DNA from: Malus domestica
Lineage: Eukaryota > Streptophyta > Magnoliopsida > Rosales > Rosaceae
Assembly: GCF_042453785.1 (NCBI RefSeq)
Contig: NC_091670.1
Coordinates: forward strand, 3,867,501-3,931,500
DNA: 64,000 nucleotides
Reading direction: 5' to 3'
How positions within the stretch are numbered: position 1 is the stretch's first letter; each line of letters starts with the position of its first letter. The notes beneath the pieces are model-generated. The model searched no databases. It had not been told where the DNA came from and saw nothing but the letters and a program-made list of their open reading frames with translations. The translations under genes were made by a program, and so were the position numbers. Positions 23,713-35,757 of the stretch are shown one piece after another.

Positions 23713-24208
23713 AACATCAAGCTCCCCCTCCTCCTCCCTCAATGAATGTTACACAAAACTGGTCTCCCTCCCTTTTGAGATTTACCCCCTTACACAATAT
23801 TGTAATATTGACCTCGAATGTTTTGTTGAGTTGCAATCTGTTGCACGTTCTGTTAAATTTATGGTTTTTGCTTACATTACATGTCACAAACGTGAATCCC
23901 ATACTTTTGTTGGTCACTATTCCACAAAAGGAAAATGCTAGGGAGACTATCAGAGGCGGATTCATGAAGAGACCAGGATGGTCCCAGGCACATTTTGACA
24001 TTTTTACTTGTGCTTATGAGGAGAGAATAAACAAGATTTCTTTTTCTTATTCTTTTTCTTGCACAAATACATGGTATTAAAGCTTGTAGTATATTTCTTT
24101 ATTTACATGACAAATTTCTCGACCCAGTGCAACGCGCGGGCAAGAATAATTGTATAAAACTATTTTAGTATTTTGTACATCAAGCTCCCCCTTCTCTTCT
24201 CCCTCAAT
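23713..24208. repeat. 33-bp direct repeats flanking about 430 bp
   Basis: The stretch 'catcaagctccccctcctcc' near 23,715 and its variant near 24,180 (continuing 'ctccctcaatg') are imperfect direct repeats downstream of the citrate-binding-like gene. The DNA between contains 'gacccagtgcaacgcgcggg', reminiscent of some Helitron termini, but no hairpin plus CTRR end could be confirmed. It could be an insertion or a local duplication. Confidence 0.45.
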
Positions 24209-24219
24209 GGATATATATT

Positions 24220-25213
24220 TCATTTTTTGAAAAGTTTGATTCCTCTCCAACTTGATTGCATGTAGTTACTTGAACGAGATAAGGCTCCATAAACTCCATA
24301 CTTGAAGTAAAAGGTTGCTCGGCCGTGATCTCTGGCGACAAACTTCCGTTTGCCGTCGATAAAAATTGTCACTTTCCCTGCAGCAACGTTGTGAATCACA
24401 TTCAGCCTAACCCACTTATCGTAGATATTAGGGGCTACCACATTGTGAGCATAGTACTTCAAATCCCCATCATAGACCCTCAGTTGCAGAGCTGTCGCTT
24501 GTTTGGATGAACCAAATATCTGCATTATTGTGACCCCTGAGGTGCCTTGTGGGACAAGAAAATTGCCTTCAAATTGCCAAACCCCGGAAGTGTAGTCATG
24601 CCCCTACAACAAAGTCCACACATGAAATGAAATCAACTTCCCTAATATACAAGAAAGAAATTCAATGGGACTTGAAAAATGCTTTGTGGACAACCAAAAG
24701 TGCTTCTAACTATCTTTGACAGAACAACTTCGAAGAGCACTTTCAAATGGAGAGAATATAAGCCTAAATAGATCACAATATTGGACATTGATTGATGTTG
24801 TAATAAAGTGTTTCTGGGTCAAGATGTGTGCTTGTAATAAAAGCGCTTCGTACAAAAGCAGTTCCAAACGTGCAAAGGTCGGTATAAGCCTAGAAGTATA
24901 AGAGAAAGCGAGAGAGGACAAAGATACATACAGAAATTCTGATTTCGGAGCGTGGCCTGGTTGGATTGTGCTTTTGAAAGGGCTTGTCGTGGTTGTAGAT
25001 CCAAAACTTTTCAACTCCATCTTTATTACCGTAACGCTCATGAGGAGACTTGTTATACGGCTTCTGCAACTTTCGATTTTGTGCAGTGAAATGCACAGGT
25101 GTGAATCCAGAAGTGGGATCAGCACAACAGAAATGTTGGGCTTCAACGAAGAAGATGATCTGTAGCAAAAACACAACCTTTTTGAAGTTACAAGAACTGA
25201 TGATGCTTTTCAT
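24220..25213 (-). CDS. Citrate-binding protein-like, alginate lyase 2 domain, secreted (paralogue A)
   Basis: Two exons (25,213-24,932 and 24,603-24,220) give 221 aa. Residues 1-31 are a likely signal peptide ending near CCA before DPTSGF. The rest is an alginate-lyase-2 (PL7-like) jelly roll, as in plant citrate-binding proteins such as that of Hevea. Visible motifs are RSEIRI (88-93), DYTSGVWQFEG (97-107) and YFKYGVYG. In bacterial PL7 lyases the second motif contains Q-(I/V)-H with a catalytic His; here it is Q122-I-F124, so lyase activity is unlikely and binding is a better guess. Paralogues B and C in this window have Q-I-H. The intron is at the same place in all three (after the third codon following R-[ST]-E). 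Opposite strand and clearly diverged from B/C, so an older duplicate. Confidence 0.82.
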
Positions 25214-25717
25214 TTTTGTATGATAAAATCAAACGATGTGAATTGTAAGAATTTTATAGGTAAGATATATATGAGTCAAATGACAAACATCCATGTCCCC
25301 GTTGCTTAAATCTTATCGGATATAAAGGAGTTCTTCCCTTGAGAATGGGCAACTGCCTAACCTACATGCATTACTTTTTATTTTTATTTTTTAAACACTT
25401 GAGAAATTTTGCAACGAAGATTCTCGATGGACAAGACAACCATATTTTTGTCGCAATAGATATGGCGGATAAAGAGTGATGATATATAATTCATTACATA
25501 CCAAATATCTTGGACAATTGATCGTATATTCCAAGGCACATTGATCGCTTTTTTAAGAACTTGTATCAAAATTTTAGAATCTCTCTGAATCTCTACTCTT
25601 GATAACTGGAGCCTATTAGCCCATATAAGCGCGCATTTCTGCTGTTACCCTTAGACATGCTTTAGAAGAACATTATATATCAAATAATTTAGGAATCGTT
25701 TGATAACTATTTTATTT

Positions 25718-25930
25718 TTAGTTGTTTAGTTTATGTTTTTTTTTTTCCTAAAAAGGGAGACAATTGGTGGCGAGCCATGGTTAACCACCTCTTCCGGGAG
25801 CCGGGAAGAGTCACAGAAGTATTTCACCTTCCTCCTGGCCACAAGTCTGGCTTCCAGCCTTGCAGCGGGTTTTGAACCCAAGACCAGTTTTTAAGACCAC
25901 TAGCTCGTGGTTAGTTGTTTAGTTTATGTT
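25718..25930 (-). mobile_element. tRNA-derived SINE with 20-bp target duplication
   Basis: Perfect 20-bp direct repeats (ttagttgtttagtttatgtt) at 25,718-25,737 and 25,911-25,930 flank about 173 bp. On the minus strand the body begins 'ccacgagctagtggtctt', has a B-box-like 'gggttcaaaaccc' and ends in an A run, seen as T at 25,738-25,746. These are the hallmarks of a Pol III SINE inserted by target-primed reverse transcription. It lies between paralogue A and the proteasome gene. Confidence 0.85.
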
Positions 25931-26415
25931 GGATTTAATATTATAATAATTATTTAATATAAATATTTAGTTTAACAATTTGAATGAAAAACTAGTAGTT
26001 AAACTTCGTAATGTTCCATTGGTTTACATGCAAACCTGATATTAGTTATATCTCCGATATGAAATTCTATTCTCCGGGAGTCATATGCTTCTAATTTGAT
26101 TAAGAGGAGTTGTATATGTTTTGCATACATTGCATTCATGTAAGCCTCAATTACGAAGTTTCATTAATTTTTTTAACAAGTTTACTCAATAATTTTGTTG
26201 TTGACGTTCAGTATAAATTTATCTTTATAACATTTTCATTGTTAGAATATATCACTGTTTGATATAATGTATCCTCTATTTCAAGTTCGTTATAACATTT
26301 TCTCTGTTCTTGAATCTCATTTGTTGAGTCCTAGTCCATCAAAAGGGCTTGTACGTCTGTCGGAGTCGCTAAGTATGGGAGGCCAATTGGATTAGATGAG
26401 AAACTCAAGGTTGAT

Positions 26416-26418
<3 letters not shown>

Positions 26419-26477
<59 letters not shown>
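26419..26477. repeat. (GA)~29 microsatellite
   Basis: About 29 uninterrupted GA units, about 280 bp downstream of the proteasome beta-5 stop codon. It generates Leu/Ser repeat frames on the minus strand that are not genes. Confidence 0.95.
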
Positions 26478-26482
<5 letters not shown>

Positions 26483-26756
26483 TGGGTTTGAGATAAACCC
26501 AAGGGGATGCACACAATCTGCTGAACACAAACACCAACAGATGGAATAGCGGGAACAAAAAAACCGGACACGAATGTGATCAGCTGTCTAATTCAAATGA
26601 AATAACATCACCAACAAATTATATGAAATCCGCAATTGAATGTAATAATGATCAGAAGGTTGTGACGTCAACTTAGAAATCCTAATACAACAAACAGTTT
26701 CACATATAAACCCAGAATCGGCCATGAAATCCTACCGTTGGTATTCCCATTTTCCA

Positions 26757-26924
26757 TCAGACTTCAACCATTTCTTGCTCAACAGAACCTGCCACTACAG
26801 GGTAATAGTGGTAGTGAAGTTCGCCAACATCGTCTCCGGACAGCTTCTTCCATCCGTTTGGCCCCACGTGATAGACTAATAAAAAACACCCCAGTTCAAA
26901 AACAAATAAAAGTCATGAATGTGC

Positions 26925-26980
<56 letters not shown>

Positions 26981-29173
26981 ACCGCTTGCCACTCCCCCGC
27001 TGGCCCCATCACGGAATGTTGCATGATAGATAGCTCTTCTAGCCAACTCAGCAGCTTCTTCGACTGACATGTCATACCGGTACCTAGCATAATCAACTTG
27101 AGTTAGAAGAATGACGGGTGCATAACAAAGTATACAGAGAGTAAGATAATTCCTGCATACAAATAAAACTCAGCTATACTGACGAAATTGCAAGTGGCCA
27201 GAACTCAGAGAAAACTTTAATATATTTGATACAATAGATGATGAAAGAAGGGAATGCCTAGGCAATTTTTGATAAGGCAAGACGGAATGCCATAATCAAT
27301 GGCATTGAAAGACAATTTCAATTTCTGATAAGGTAAACAACAAGCATGGCTGTGCTTGTGCTACAACCATAACATCAGGGCAAGGGGCTTAAATGATTCC
27401 CATATGCCAGTTATCCTGATTACTAATTGAACCTCTACCAAAAGCAAAGCAAAGGAAAAGCATAGTGGGCCAGTGCATAAGGGAAGCAAATTTCAAGTAG
27501 ACAAGTTACATCTCCCACCTTCGCAACTCCTTCCAAATCTATTTTCAAATTCATTTTATTTCAAACTTTTCTTCTCAAACAGCGAGGATGTTCAAAGTAA
27601 GGAAACGTGTACATTTTACACTACCACTTGCCTGTGATTCGTATCTATAACCAAAATCCTAAACACTTGCTTGTGATTATTATGTAGAGAAATCCTATGC
27701 ACTTGCTATTCTTGTGTTAAATACTTAATAAAGACAACTAGAAAAGACAATGCAGAAAAAATGGTTCAACATCATTGCACCAATAGACAAACAAAACTAA
27801 AGGGGTGAAAGTGAAGCACACACCCATTATCCAGAACACCATAAGCGTAAGGCGAGCCCGAACCAACAGAAAACCTCATTCCTTTCAAACGGCCTCCCTC
27901 ACTGTCAACATAATACAGTCCAGGACCCTGCACTCCAACAAGGATACACATTACATGAGTATAAATGACAAAATTTCATGTGACATGATTTGTATCTTCT
28001 TACTGTTTCGTCCCAGCCAGCAATCATGGTCCCAACAGAGAGACCCATTCCGCGGTAAGAGTACAAAATATTTGCCAACAGCTTCGATGCTCCAGTAACA
28101 GAAATTCTGCGCTTATTTGCTAACTCATGAAGCCGACACTGATTTTTACAAAACAATTGGTTGTTAGTATAACTCGAATTAAACAAGACAATTGTTATCC
28201 CCTTTGTAAGTGAACATAAATATGACACCACTACACTACAATACAATTCCCGTCGTGATAAGTTTCTCAATCATATTGATGATCCAAGTCCTCGTACAAG
28301 CAACATGAAAGTATACGGAGCATAGAATAGATACAAGTCCAGACCTTCGAAAAGAATTATAGATGACAAGTCTAAAGTTGTAAACTTCAAATTAAGAAAA
28401 CACAATAAATGCATTACCTTAATCCCCAAATTTCTGTGCCAAAACTGGCAGTCAGCAGCTCCTCCAGCCATTGTACCGAGCATGTACGGATTGATTTCAA
28501 TAATCTTCTTCACAGATTGTGACGCTGAAAAGATAAGGAAGAAGATTGTAAATGTGAACCCAAGTTCCGTATACAAAGATAAGATCCATCGGTATGCAGA
28601 CATGACAGACACAATAGGACACCTACACTAACATGACAAGGTACACTGGTATGCAGACATAAAATATCCACTCTGGGAATATGCCAATTCGATTAATAGA
28701 GCACTTCATCAAAATCACTCGAAAACTTAAATCATCACAAACACTTGATGGCACAAAGCAAAGCATACAATTATGTCATAATATATGTGATAAAGCAATG
28801 CATCTTACAGATATAGCCTCCCATTGAAGCTCGAGAATCGGCAGCAACCATGACTCCATCCTTGAAGATGAATGCAAGCGTGGTTGTCCCCTTTGCAGGC
28901 TTCACCATCTGGATAGCTTCCTTCTGAAATCCATCAAACTGAAACAGCAGAAGAATAAAAAAACACACAAACAAAAATCAGCCAAAAATTCTACCACACA
29001 GAGGAGACTAGGAACCACGACGGAAAAGAGAGCACTAAAAACATATGGAAACTCACATCATTGGTAGTGGGAACCTCGAAAGACGGAGGACCGGAAACGC
29101 CGTCGAGAAACCCACTGCTCTCGCCGAAGAGATGCGGCGCGTGTGATTCGAGACCGCTAGTGTCAAGCTTCAT
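26757..29173 (-). CDS. PBE1: 20S proteasome subunit beta type-5 (PBE)
   Basis: Seven coding exons: 29,173-29,057; 28,938-28,809; 28,524-28,418; 28,138-28,004; 27,927-27,824; 27,083-26,983; 26,875-26,757. They total 813 nt and encode 270 aa, with phases and GT-AG sites all consistent. Residues 1-56 are the propeptide; the mature enzyme starts at the Thr of [10 protein letters not shown], the N-terminal nucleophile of the chymotrypsin-like subunit. Further family motifs are [61 protein letters not shown] and [18 protein letters not shown]. It works in the cytosolic/nuclear 20S core. A leader intron (about 29,199-29,337) precedes the start. TGGGCT motifs near 29,489 (plus strand) may belong to its promoter. 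Intron 6 is only 107 bp and half of it is a CT tract beginning six bases after the donor. Confidence 0.95.
26927..26978. repeat. (AG)26 microsatellite inside intron 6 of the proteasome gene
   Basis: Fifty-two bases of AG (CT in the sense of the gene) within a 107-bp intron, starting right after the donor GTAACT. This is a polypyrimidine tract in the transcript. Confidence 0.95.
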
Positions 29174-29689
29174 AGCTAGCTCTTAAAGTCCACCTCTGAG
29201 AAGCACAAAATTCAGATGAAAAATTAAATTGATGATCGTGTTCCAGGATAAACCCTAGAAATCGAAAACTTGTTTGATTTCATAGACTGGGTGATGTAAA
29301 TCGAAAATATTGGGAGAAATTAGGGGTTGTTAAAATACCTTGGAGATTGATGATTGCGCACAGACGAAGAACAAGAAGTCGAGATGAAGAACGGAGAGTG
29401 AGATCGAGCTGAAGAAGGAATGCCGAGTGTTTTCTTGTGCTGGAGGAAAAGAAAGAGACGAGTTGGAGGCAATGGTGGCCTTTGCATTGGGCTATATAGA
29501 ACCAAAATTAAATGGGCTTTTAGTTTTTTCTTTTTTTTTTTTAAATTTAAATACATCGATATTTTTTCATTAGCAAGAGGAAAAATTCGGCTAAATCACA
29601 CAATAGACAATTTAAAATCTACAAGATTCGAACTAAAACCTATCACTTCCAACTGAAAAGAAATACCATCAGACTGTAGTCCTCAATGA

Positions 29690-29880
29690 CACATTTTAAG
29701 TGGTCAGTTTTACACACTTTTAACTGAGCCATTCAGCTACATAAACATTTCTCAAGGGAAAAGTAAACGCTAGAGGAAGGGATTGAACCTTCAACCTTGC
29801 GGTTAGAGCTATTCCAGCTCCTTGAGAACTATGTACAAAAATCTTCTTCTTTTTTTTTTTTTTTTTTCAAACACACCCTG
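29690..29880 (-). mobile_element. Possible degenerate tRNA-derived SINE
   Basis: On the minus strand 'aaggttcaatccc' (about 29,785-29,800) matches the Pol III B box, following 'gagctggaatagctct' as a weak A box. A T-rich run at 29,849-29,867 is nearby but on the wrong side for a tail. No target duplication found. It lies between the proteasome and LIKE-COV genes. Confidence 0.35.
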
Positions 29881-30455
29881 CTCATTTCTATCCATTGATT
29901 ATTTTTTATTTTTTCAATCAAACAGCTAGAAATTGATAGGAATGTCTAGGAAAAGAATAATGACGTGTGTAAACTGTAAATCACTTTTCAACTTAAATAC
30001 TTTGCTCCATACACGCAAGTATGCATTCCCCTTATAACGAATTGTAATTTGATGATGTTTTATACTCAAAACAGCGTTAATTTATGTCCGTTGATTCTTC
30101 ATTGATTTGCTCAATCAAACTGCTAGAAATAGAGTGGTGTTTAGTGGGAGAAAATGGGGGTTTGAAAATACTTTCCCTGAAATCATCATAACAGCATTTC
30201 TATATTTCATTTCAACATTAAAGGTATACTGAATATACATCATAGCAGTGAAATATACAATACGAAATTCAAAATGCAAACCCTAGCCACAAATCCATGA
30301 ACAAACAAATAAAGCTCTTCTCATGTTTTCTCATGTTTTCTCATGTCCTCATGTCTAGCCGTGTTTTGTGAGCAAGCAGAGCAGTTACCGTATGAGGAAC
30401 ATACCATGTTGCGTACATCTGCGCCTGTCCTATAAGCTCTCCGTATCATTTGTTT

Positions 30456-33400
30456 TTAAAGGGATGCCATTCTGTTCGGTGGAATCCTGTCACTCTGATG
30501 AGGAAACCTTTCAATTGGGGAAATCACTTGTGGCATCGTCATACCAACTGAGATTATGATCTCTGCATTCCAGGGGAGAAACGATTGTCAAAATGTTATG
30601 AAATAATAGTACTACTCAACAAAACTTCTTCAACATCTGCTCAAAACTAGGGAAAAATGACAATATTGCTCACAAAATCATCTTCCAAGTCAAATGACTT
30701 ATCCTTTGGGAGAGTAGTGAAAGGAGTGGGAAAATGCAAAAAATGTATGTGTCCATGTTAAAAGAGCAGAACAATCAAGTTGCACGACAACTTATACACT
30801 ATACCCCAAGTAATCGGATCAGTGTGAAAAGGGTCGAACCATGTTCGAAGACAAAACCATCCTGAGCAAAAACACTTGAATCCAATTTCCTCCACTCAAT
30901 TCAAATCAAGGATAAAGGATAAGATTTGCTTTTTCTGGCATACAACTTAAACTGATTTATTTTTCATTTTTCATTGAGCTCTTAAAATTCCCGAACAACA
31001 AACATATTATTTCAGAAAGCCGAGTTTTATCAACTTTATTCTTGGCCTCCTCTGTATAGTGTTTCTTGTTTTGCATACATCAAGACTTGAATCTTGGCCT
31101 AACCCCACCTCTCTCTCAGTGCCACCTGATCTAAAGCTATTACTTCGTCAACTTTATTCCTGTTTAGCTTTTTTGAGTATACTACCTTATTGACAGAAAT
31201 TAAAGCATGTCTGCTAAACCTACAAGACATCTGTAAATTACCAATCGATCTTTGCTCCATATTAAACATAGGCTTTCCTGGTTATAATGTATATGTGTCC
31301 TCTTCTTCTATAAAAGGTCGTACCCAGTGCACAAGGCTCCCGCTTTACGCAGGGTCTGGGAGAGGTGAATGTCGGCTAGCCTTACCCCCATTTATGGAGA
31401 GGCTGCTCCCAAGTCTCGAACCCGAGACCTACCGCTCATGGGCGAAGGCACTTGCCTTGTGCACTGGTTATAATGTATATGTGTCCTCTTCTTCTATGAA
31501 TAAGTAAAATATAGAAAAGTCACAAGCAAAACACATTTAATGCAACACTATCACGTCCATGAATGAATTAGACTATACGGTGCACGACTGCATGTCCACA
31601 AAAGAGGAAACAAACCTATGCCTTCCCGAACTGACAAATTTGGTCGTATGATCTCTTCAGATTTGACAAGAAAAATATCGCCAATGTACAGATGGTTTGT
31701 TGGGACATAAACACTACACAACTCCTCGTCTCCATCATCCCTCTGTAATCAACCACAAAACAATCAGATTCAAAAGGTAACTCATGGTTATTATAAGAAA
31801 ATCCATTATGAACTACAGCCAAATCTAACTATTAGAGTATTAATTTTTTTTTCCATTGCTAACCATCACAACACAACTATTCTATTATTACTATTTATTT
31901 ATTTTTCATTTGCAGCTTATATTGCATAAAACTGTTCCTTTCTTTCCTTTTAGAAGGCTGTTGCAATATAACTGTTAATCTTATCCAAATACATTTTTTT
32001 TTTAAATTAAGTATTGCTTTGCGGATTGCATGTAAAAATTGGTGATATCCATAGTATTTTCCTACTTGGGTAAAGCGGGAGCCTTGTGCACTGGGTACGA
32101 CATTTAAATTAAGAACTGTACTTGGAAAAATAAAATAATGCCAGAGAAACCAATTTTGTACTTCTAGGAGGTGCCAAAATTAGCCAACCTTTTCTTTTTC
32201 AACAAAAGAAAAGCAAACAGAGAACCCTTTTATTCAGACACAAGAAACTGTCTTTTGAGGGAATCAAATAGCTGTTCCCAAAGTTATTCCTCTCCAATGC
32301 ATTAACAACCAACATAATCCATCACCTGCTTCTAAGAAATTCTTTACATTTAATGAACTTAAAAATCTCCCGCATGAACTGTATAGGAAAAGATAATAAT
32401 AATGCCAAAGAAACCAGTTCTGTACTTCCGAGAAGGTGCCAAAACTAACCAACCGTTACTTTTTCGAGAAAGAACAGCAAAAAAGGAAACCTTTTTCAGA
32501 CACAAGAAACTGCTTTTCAAGGGGATCAAATAGTTTATCTGACAGATACCTCTCTTGTGCATTAACAACCACTAAGCCACCACCAGCTTCTAATATAAGG
32601 GGAAAACCAGCAAGGTCAAAATTGGGACAAACAAAATCTGAACATACAAACTATACCTGCTTCTTCCAAACACACACCAATCTGTTGACAAATAGAACAT
32701 TAAACTATGTCGAGGTGGTTATACATGAAGTTCTAACATAACATGTGTAAGGTAGATCGTCTAATAGCTGGACAGTTCAACATACCTGAAGGGTTACAGA
32801 TGATGTTATAAAACCAAATGCATATTCACCAAGTCGAGGATGACGGATAATTGCAACCTCTTTAAAAGCAGTGGTCTTTTGATCTGTCCAATAGAAAGAG
32901 AATTAATTTCTGAGTATAGCTAAATGGAGACGAAGAAAAGAAAAGCACTGAATGAATTCCATATCAGAAATACACTAATTCTACCATGCACCAAACCACA
33001 CACTCAGAAAGTAGACGGCATCACCAACTTTTACTAGCTCCGGAGAAACTAATGCAGCCTACCAAATAATATAAACAAAACTATTTGTTTGAATTAGGAA
33101 GACCATTGCATGTGTGCGCTCACCACTTTTTCTTTACAATGGCAATAACAGGGGTCAGAGGTTTATCTTAGATAGGGAATCATCTGTGTCTCCCTAGTAC
33201 CCAAGCAAGGGAACTTATATTTCAAGTTCACATGATTATTCAACTTAAGTCAAACAGCGTGATGAAAGCCTACATGGGAGTTGACAAAAACATTCAAGCA
33301 TCAGAATTCACCATTATATGGTATACTTTCTGGCGGAAAAATCATACAAAGAGCCACTTCAGATAGGTTGGTGAGCCTAATGATTTAACCAACTAATTTC

Positions 33401-35437
33401 TGGGCTTGGATTGTTATTTTTACAAGCCTAAGCTAAGCTTGGATTGGTTCATCTGTTGAACAAACGAGCTCAGGTGTAGCCTTTATCAAGTGAGGCCAAC
33501 ATGCTTGCAAGTAGCTAAGCTCCTTTATAGCCCAGATGTGATAGAGGAGAATATAAACCCTAAAATAATTAGGACGGAGCCATGCAAAAACTTTACAAGA
33601 ACATATAAGAATGGACATATAAATCGAAATAAAGGCAATTACCTGGAGAGATCGCAGAACTAATCTGTTTAGAGGCCGAGTATATGTGCTTCATAAAGGG
33701 CAATCGTTTTATGAACCATTCTCCAATCCAGAAAACTGTCTCACCCATCCATGATGAAGCAAAAATACCAATCAAGAATATAAAAAGTAGGGATGTAACA
33801 AATCCTAGGCCTGCAACAATAAAAAAGAAGTAATCAATACTGAAGCACACAAGGACATAGATTAAACAATTAACTACCCACGATGAAATTGGCGAACATT
33901 TAATCCATTATCCAGCAAAACTTGGTATGATCTTAAGATATGATTCTACTTAGACCAAATAAATTAAAGACACTCCACATTGTAAAAAATTTCCCCACAT
34001 GAACTGAAAAATGCTACCCAAAAATGGTATATAAGAGGCTTGATGATTCACATCGGCCTTCTTCTAATTTTTTGCTCCTCTTTGATAGTTACTGCAACTT
34101 GAACTACTTGGAAACTTCCACAAAACCTATTCAAGGCATATGGTACCACCAGAATTTCCCCCAATTTTTTTGGTCAAAAGTATTACTAGTATTTCAAAAC
34201 ATGCAGAAACATATGTAAGTAAGAACTCTTTGGAGTCATACCAAATATGCTAACCCCAAGCCTGGCATATATTGGGCTGGAAAAACCATCTACAAACTGA
34301 ACAAACCACCAAGTGATGAAGAACGTAACAGTGACAGGAAAGAGAACCATACTGCAAATTCACAGTTCAAATCTTTTGTTGTTACGATCAAACTTTATAT
34401 ATTACAAAAGATTATATAATAAGAAAATAACCAAACCCAATTTATGCACATTACCATCCAGTCATGAATTTCTTGGAGACCCAACTCTGAAGCACTGCAT
34501 AGCAGGCCTGATCAAATTCAAGGGTAAATGGTATACTGAATACACAAGGTGTTTGGTATACTTTATGCATTGAAAAACAACCAACAAAAACTCCGGCACA
34601 AACAGATCCAGTAAATGATGACTTTAAATAAGACTAGATAGAGGAAAACAACTAACATAAGTGCCTAAAACCCGTTGGTACAAAATCTACTTCGCACCAC
34701 TATCATGGACTATTACACCCCCTTCTGTTTAGCATTTTTCAAACCTTTTGTGACATTCTTTATAGAGGTCATGAAAGCGTAAGCTATTAATATTTGCACA
34801 ACAAATGGAACTTCAAACTTGAAACGAGTATGAAGAAATTAGCAACACTTTACATTTCGAGTTGTTACTGCGGATTCATTTCTCAAGACTACCCATTTCC
34901 ATTTGTAGTTTATCCAAGAGATCAAAATAAGTTTTTGGCATTTTTTTTTTTTTTTTACACAAGCAAATACTTGGGGAAGGGGGATTCGAACTCGGGAACC
35001 AACTGAGCTACAAGCCCCTTGACTTACCATCATAACAACCTCAATCATAGCTAGCTACCCAACAATTATATCTTTCCATGATTTTATTCAAATTCCAAAC
35101 CCCCAATTTTTCAATCCAAAATCATCTTGTTCTTGCAGGTTTCTAATACAACATTTCTCTATCTGCCTAAGCTAATTAGGAAAATTTCAGCATTCAACTA
35201 TTAATTATGCTTCTTTCAAATTTCATGCTCTAATCAAATCCCCAAACTGCCACAAAAACAAAATGATTCAATTTCCAAATTGGGGAAGAGGTTTTCTAAA
35301 GTGGCGGCAAGGTGACAGAGAGACAGACAAACCTTGCGAGTGGAGGAGTTGGGGGAGCTTGGCGGAGACCTGGAAACATCTTCAAAGTCGGGTTGGGTCA
35401 GCGGACCCGACGACGTGGACTCTTTAGCTTGCGCCAT
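30456..35437 (-). CDS. LCV: LIKE-COV (LCV) membrane protein, DUF502 family
   Basis: Seven exons: 35,437-35,333; 34,507-34,455; 34,351-34,242; 33,810-33,643; 32,883-32,786; 31,742-31,616; 30,562-30,456. They total 768 nt, 255 aa, with consistent phases. The N-terminus (1-35) is a hydrophilic Ser/Pro-rich tail. Two membrane segments follow: about 55-74 (CMVLFPVTVTFFITWWFVQF) and about 92-112 (LGFVTSLLFIFLIGIF). The conserved DUF502 core then runs GEWFIKRLPFMKHIYSASKQ, FKEVAIIRHPRLGEYAFGF, VYVPTNHLYIGDIFLV and VGMTMPQVISPIE. Arabidopsis COV1 and LCV proteins are endomembrane (trans-Golgi) proteins affecting vascular patterning and protein sorting. Introns are large and hold two SINEs and a 260-bp local duplication; the coding part appears intact. 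COV1 versus LCV assignment rests on the SPIER-type C-terminus and is less sure than the family. Confidence 0.92.
31278..31497 (-). mobile_element. Au-like tRNA-derived SINE with ~30-bp target duplication
   Basis: Direct repeats 31,278-31,311 and 31,464-31,497 (both containing 'ttataatgtatatgtgtcct') flank about 150 bp. On the minus strand the body has a B box 'gggttcgagacttggg' and the 3' part 'gcgggagccttgtgcactgg', reminiscent of the widespread plant Au SINE. It lies in the last intron of the LIKE-COV gene. Confidence 0.8.
32072..32104 (+). mobile_element. 3' fragment of the same SINE type
   Basis: The stretch 'aaagcgggagccttgtgcac' plus 'tgggtacgac' matches the 3' end of the SINE at 31,278-31,497 but in the opposite orientation. 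Only about 33 bp remain. Same LIKE-COV intron (intron 5). Confidence 0.7.
32129..32594. repeat. Local tandem duplication, ~210-bp copies at 260-bp spacing, in a LIKE-COV intron
   Basis: 32,129-32,337 and 32,390-32,594 share 'gaaacca.tt.tgtacttc', 'cagacacaagaaactg' and 'gcattaacaacca', with substitutions and small indels. The copies are diverged enough to be old. Intron 5 of the LIKE-COV gene; no coding role. Confidence 0.8.
34940..35026 (-). mobile_element. Short tRNA-like SINE with poly(A) tail
   Basis: On the minus strand 'gtagctcagttggttcccga' (A box) runs almost directly into 'gttcgaatcccccttcccc' (B box). A spacer and an A run follow, seen as T at 34,941-34,956. The A-B distance is too short for a working tRNA, so a tRNA-derived SINE is the better reading. 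In intron 1 of the LIKE-COV gene. Target duplication not established. Confidence 0.65.
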
Positions 35438-35757
35438 TTGGCTGCTTCTCCGTCGTTGTGTTACTTACACAGCAAAGCAACCAGAGCGGCGGAGACGGAA
35501 GGCCGAAGAGGAAGAGCAAATGATTTCAGTTTGCCACGAACCGTCGGACTCGGACGCTGAGTGGACTCTCTCCAAATTATAATTGTAGCAATGATTTCAC
35601 CTTTGTTTATTTTTCTTTTACAACAGGTCCTACATGTGTCTTAATCTCTTATAAACGGTTATTTGATCGAGTCTAAAAGCTTCAGTCAAACATTTCAACA
35701 ATAAAAAGTCCTTGATCCATTCGAATTATGTATTAAATTGTATTATCAAATATAGGT

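Noticed and set aside
23940-24180. Helitron terminus
   Set aside because: The 'gcaacgcgcggg' word is suggestive, but no clear hairpin followed by CTRR, nor a TC start, could be located.
26331-26558. Leu/Ser repeat frame on the minus strand
   Set aside because: Translation of the (GA)n microsatellite.
34975-35026. tRNA gene
   Set aside because: A and B boxes are too close for a folded tRNA and an A tail follows; better as a SINE.
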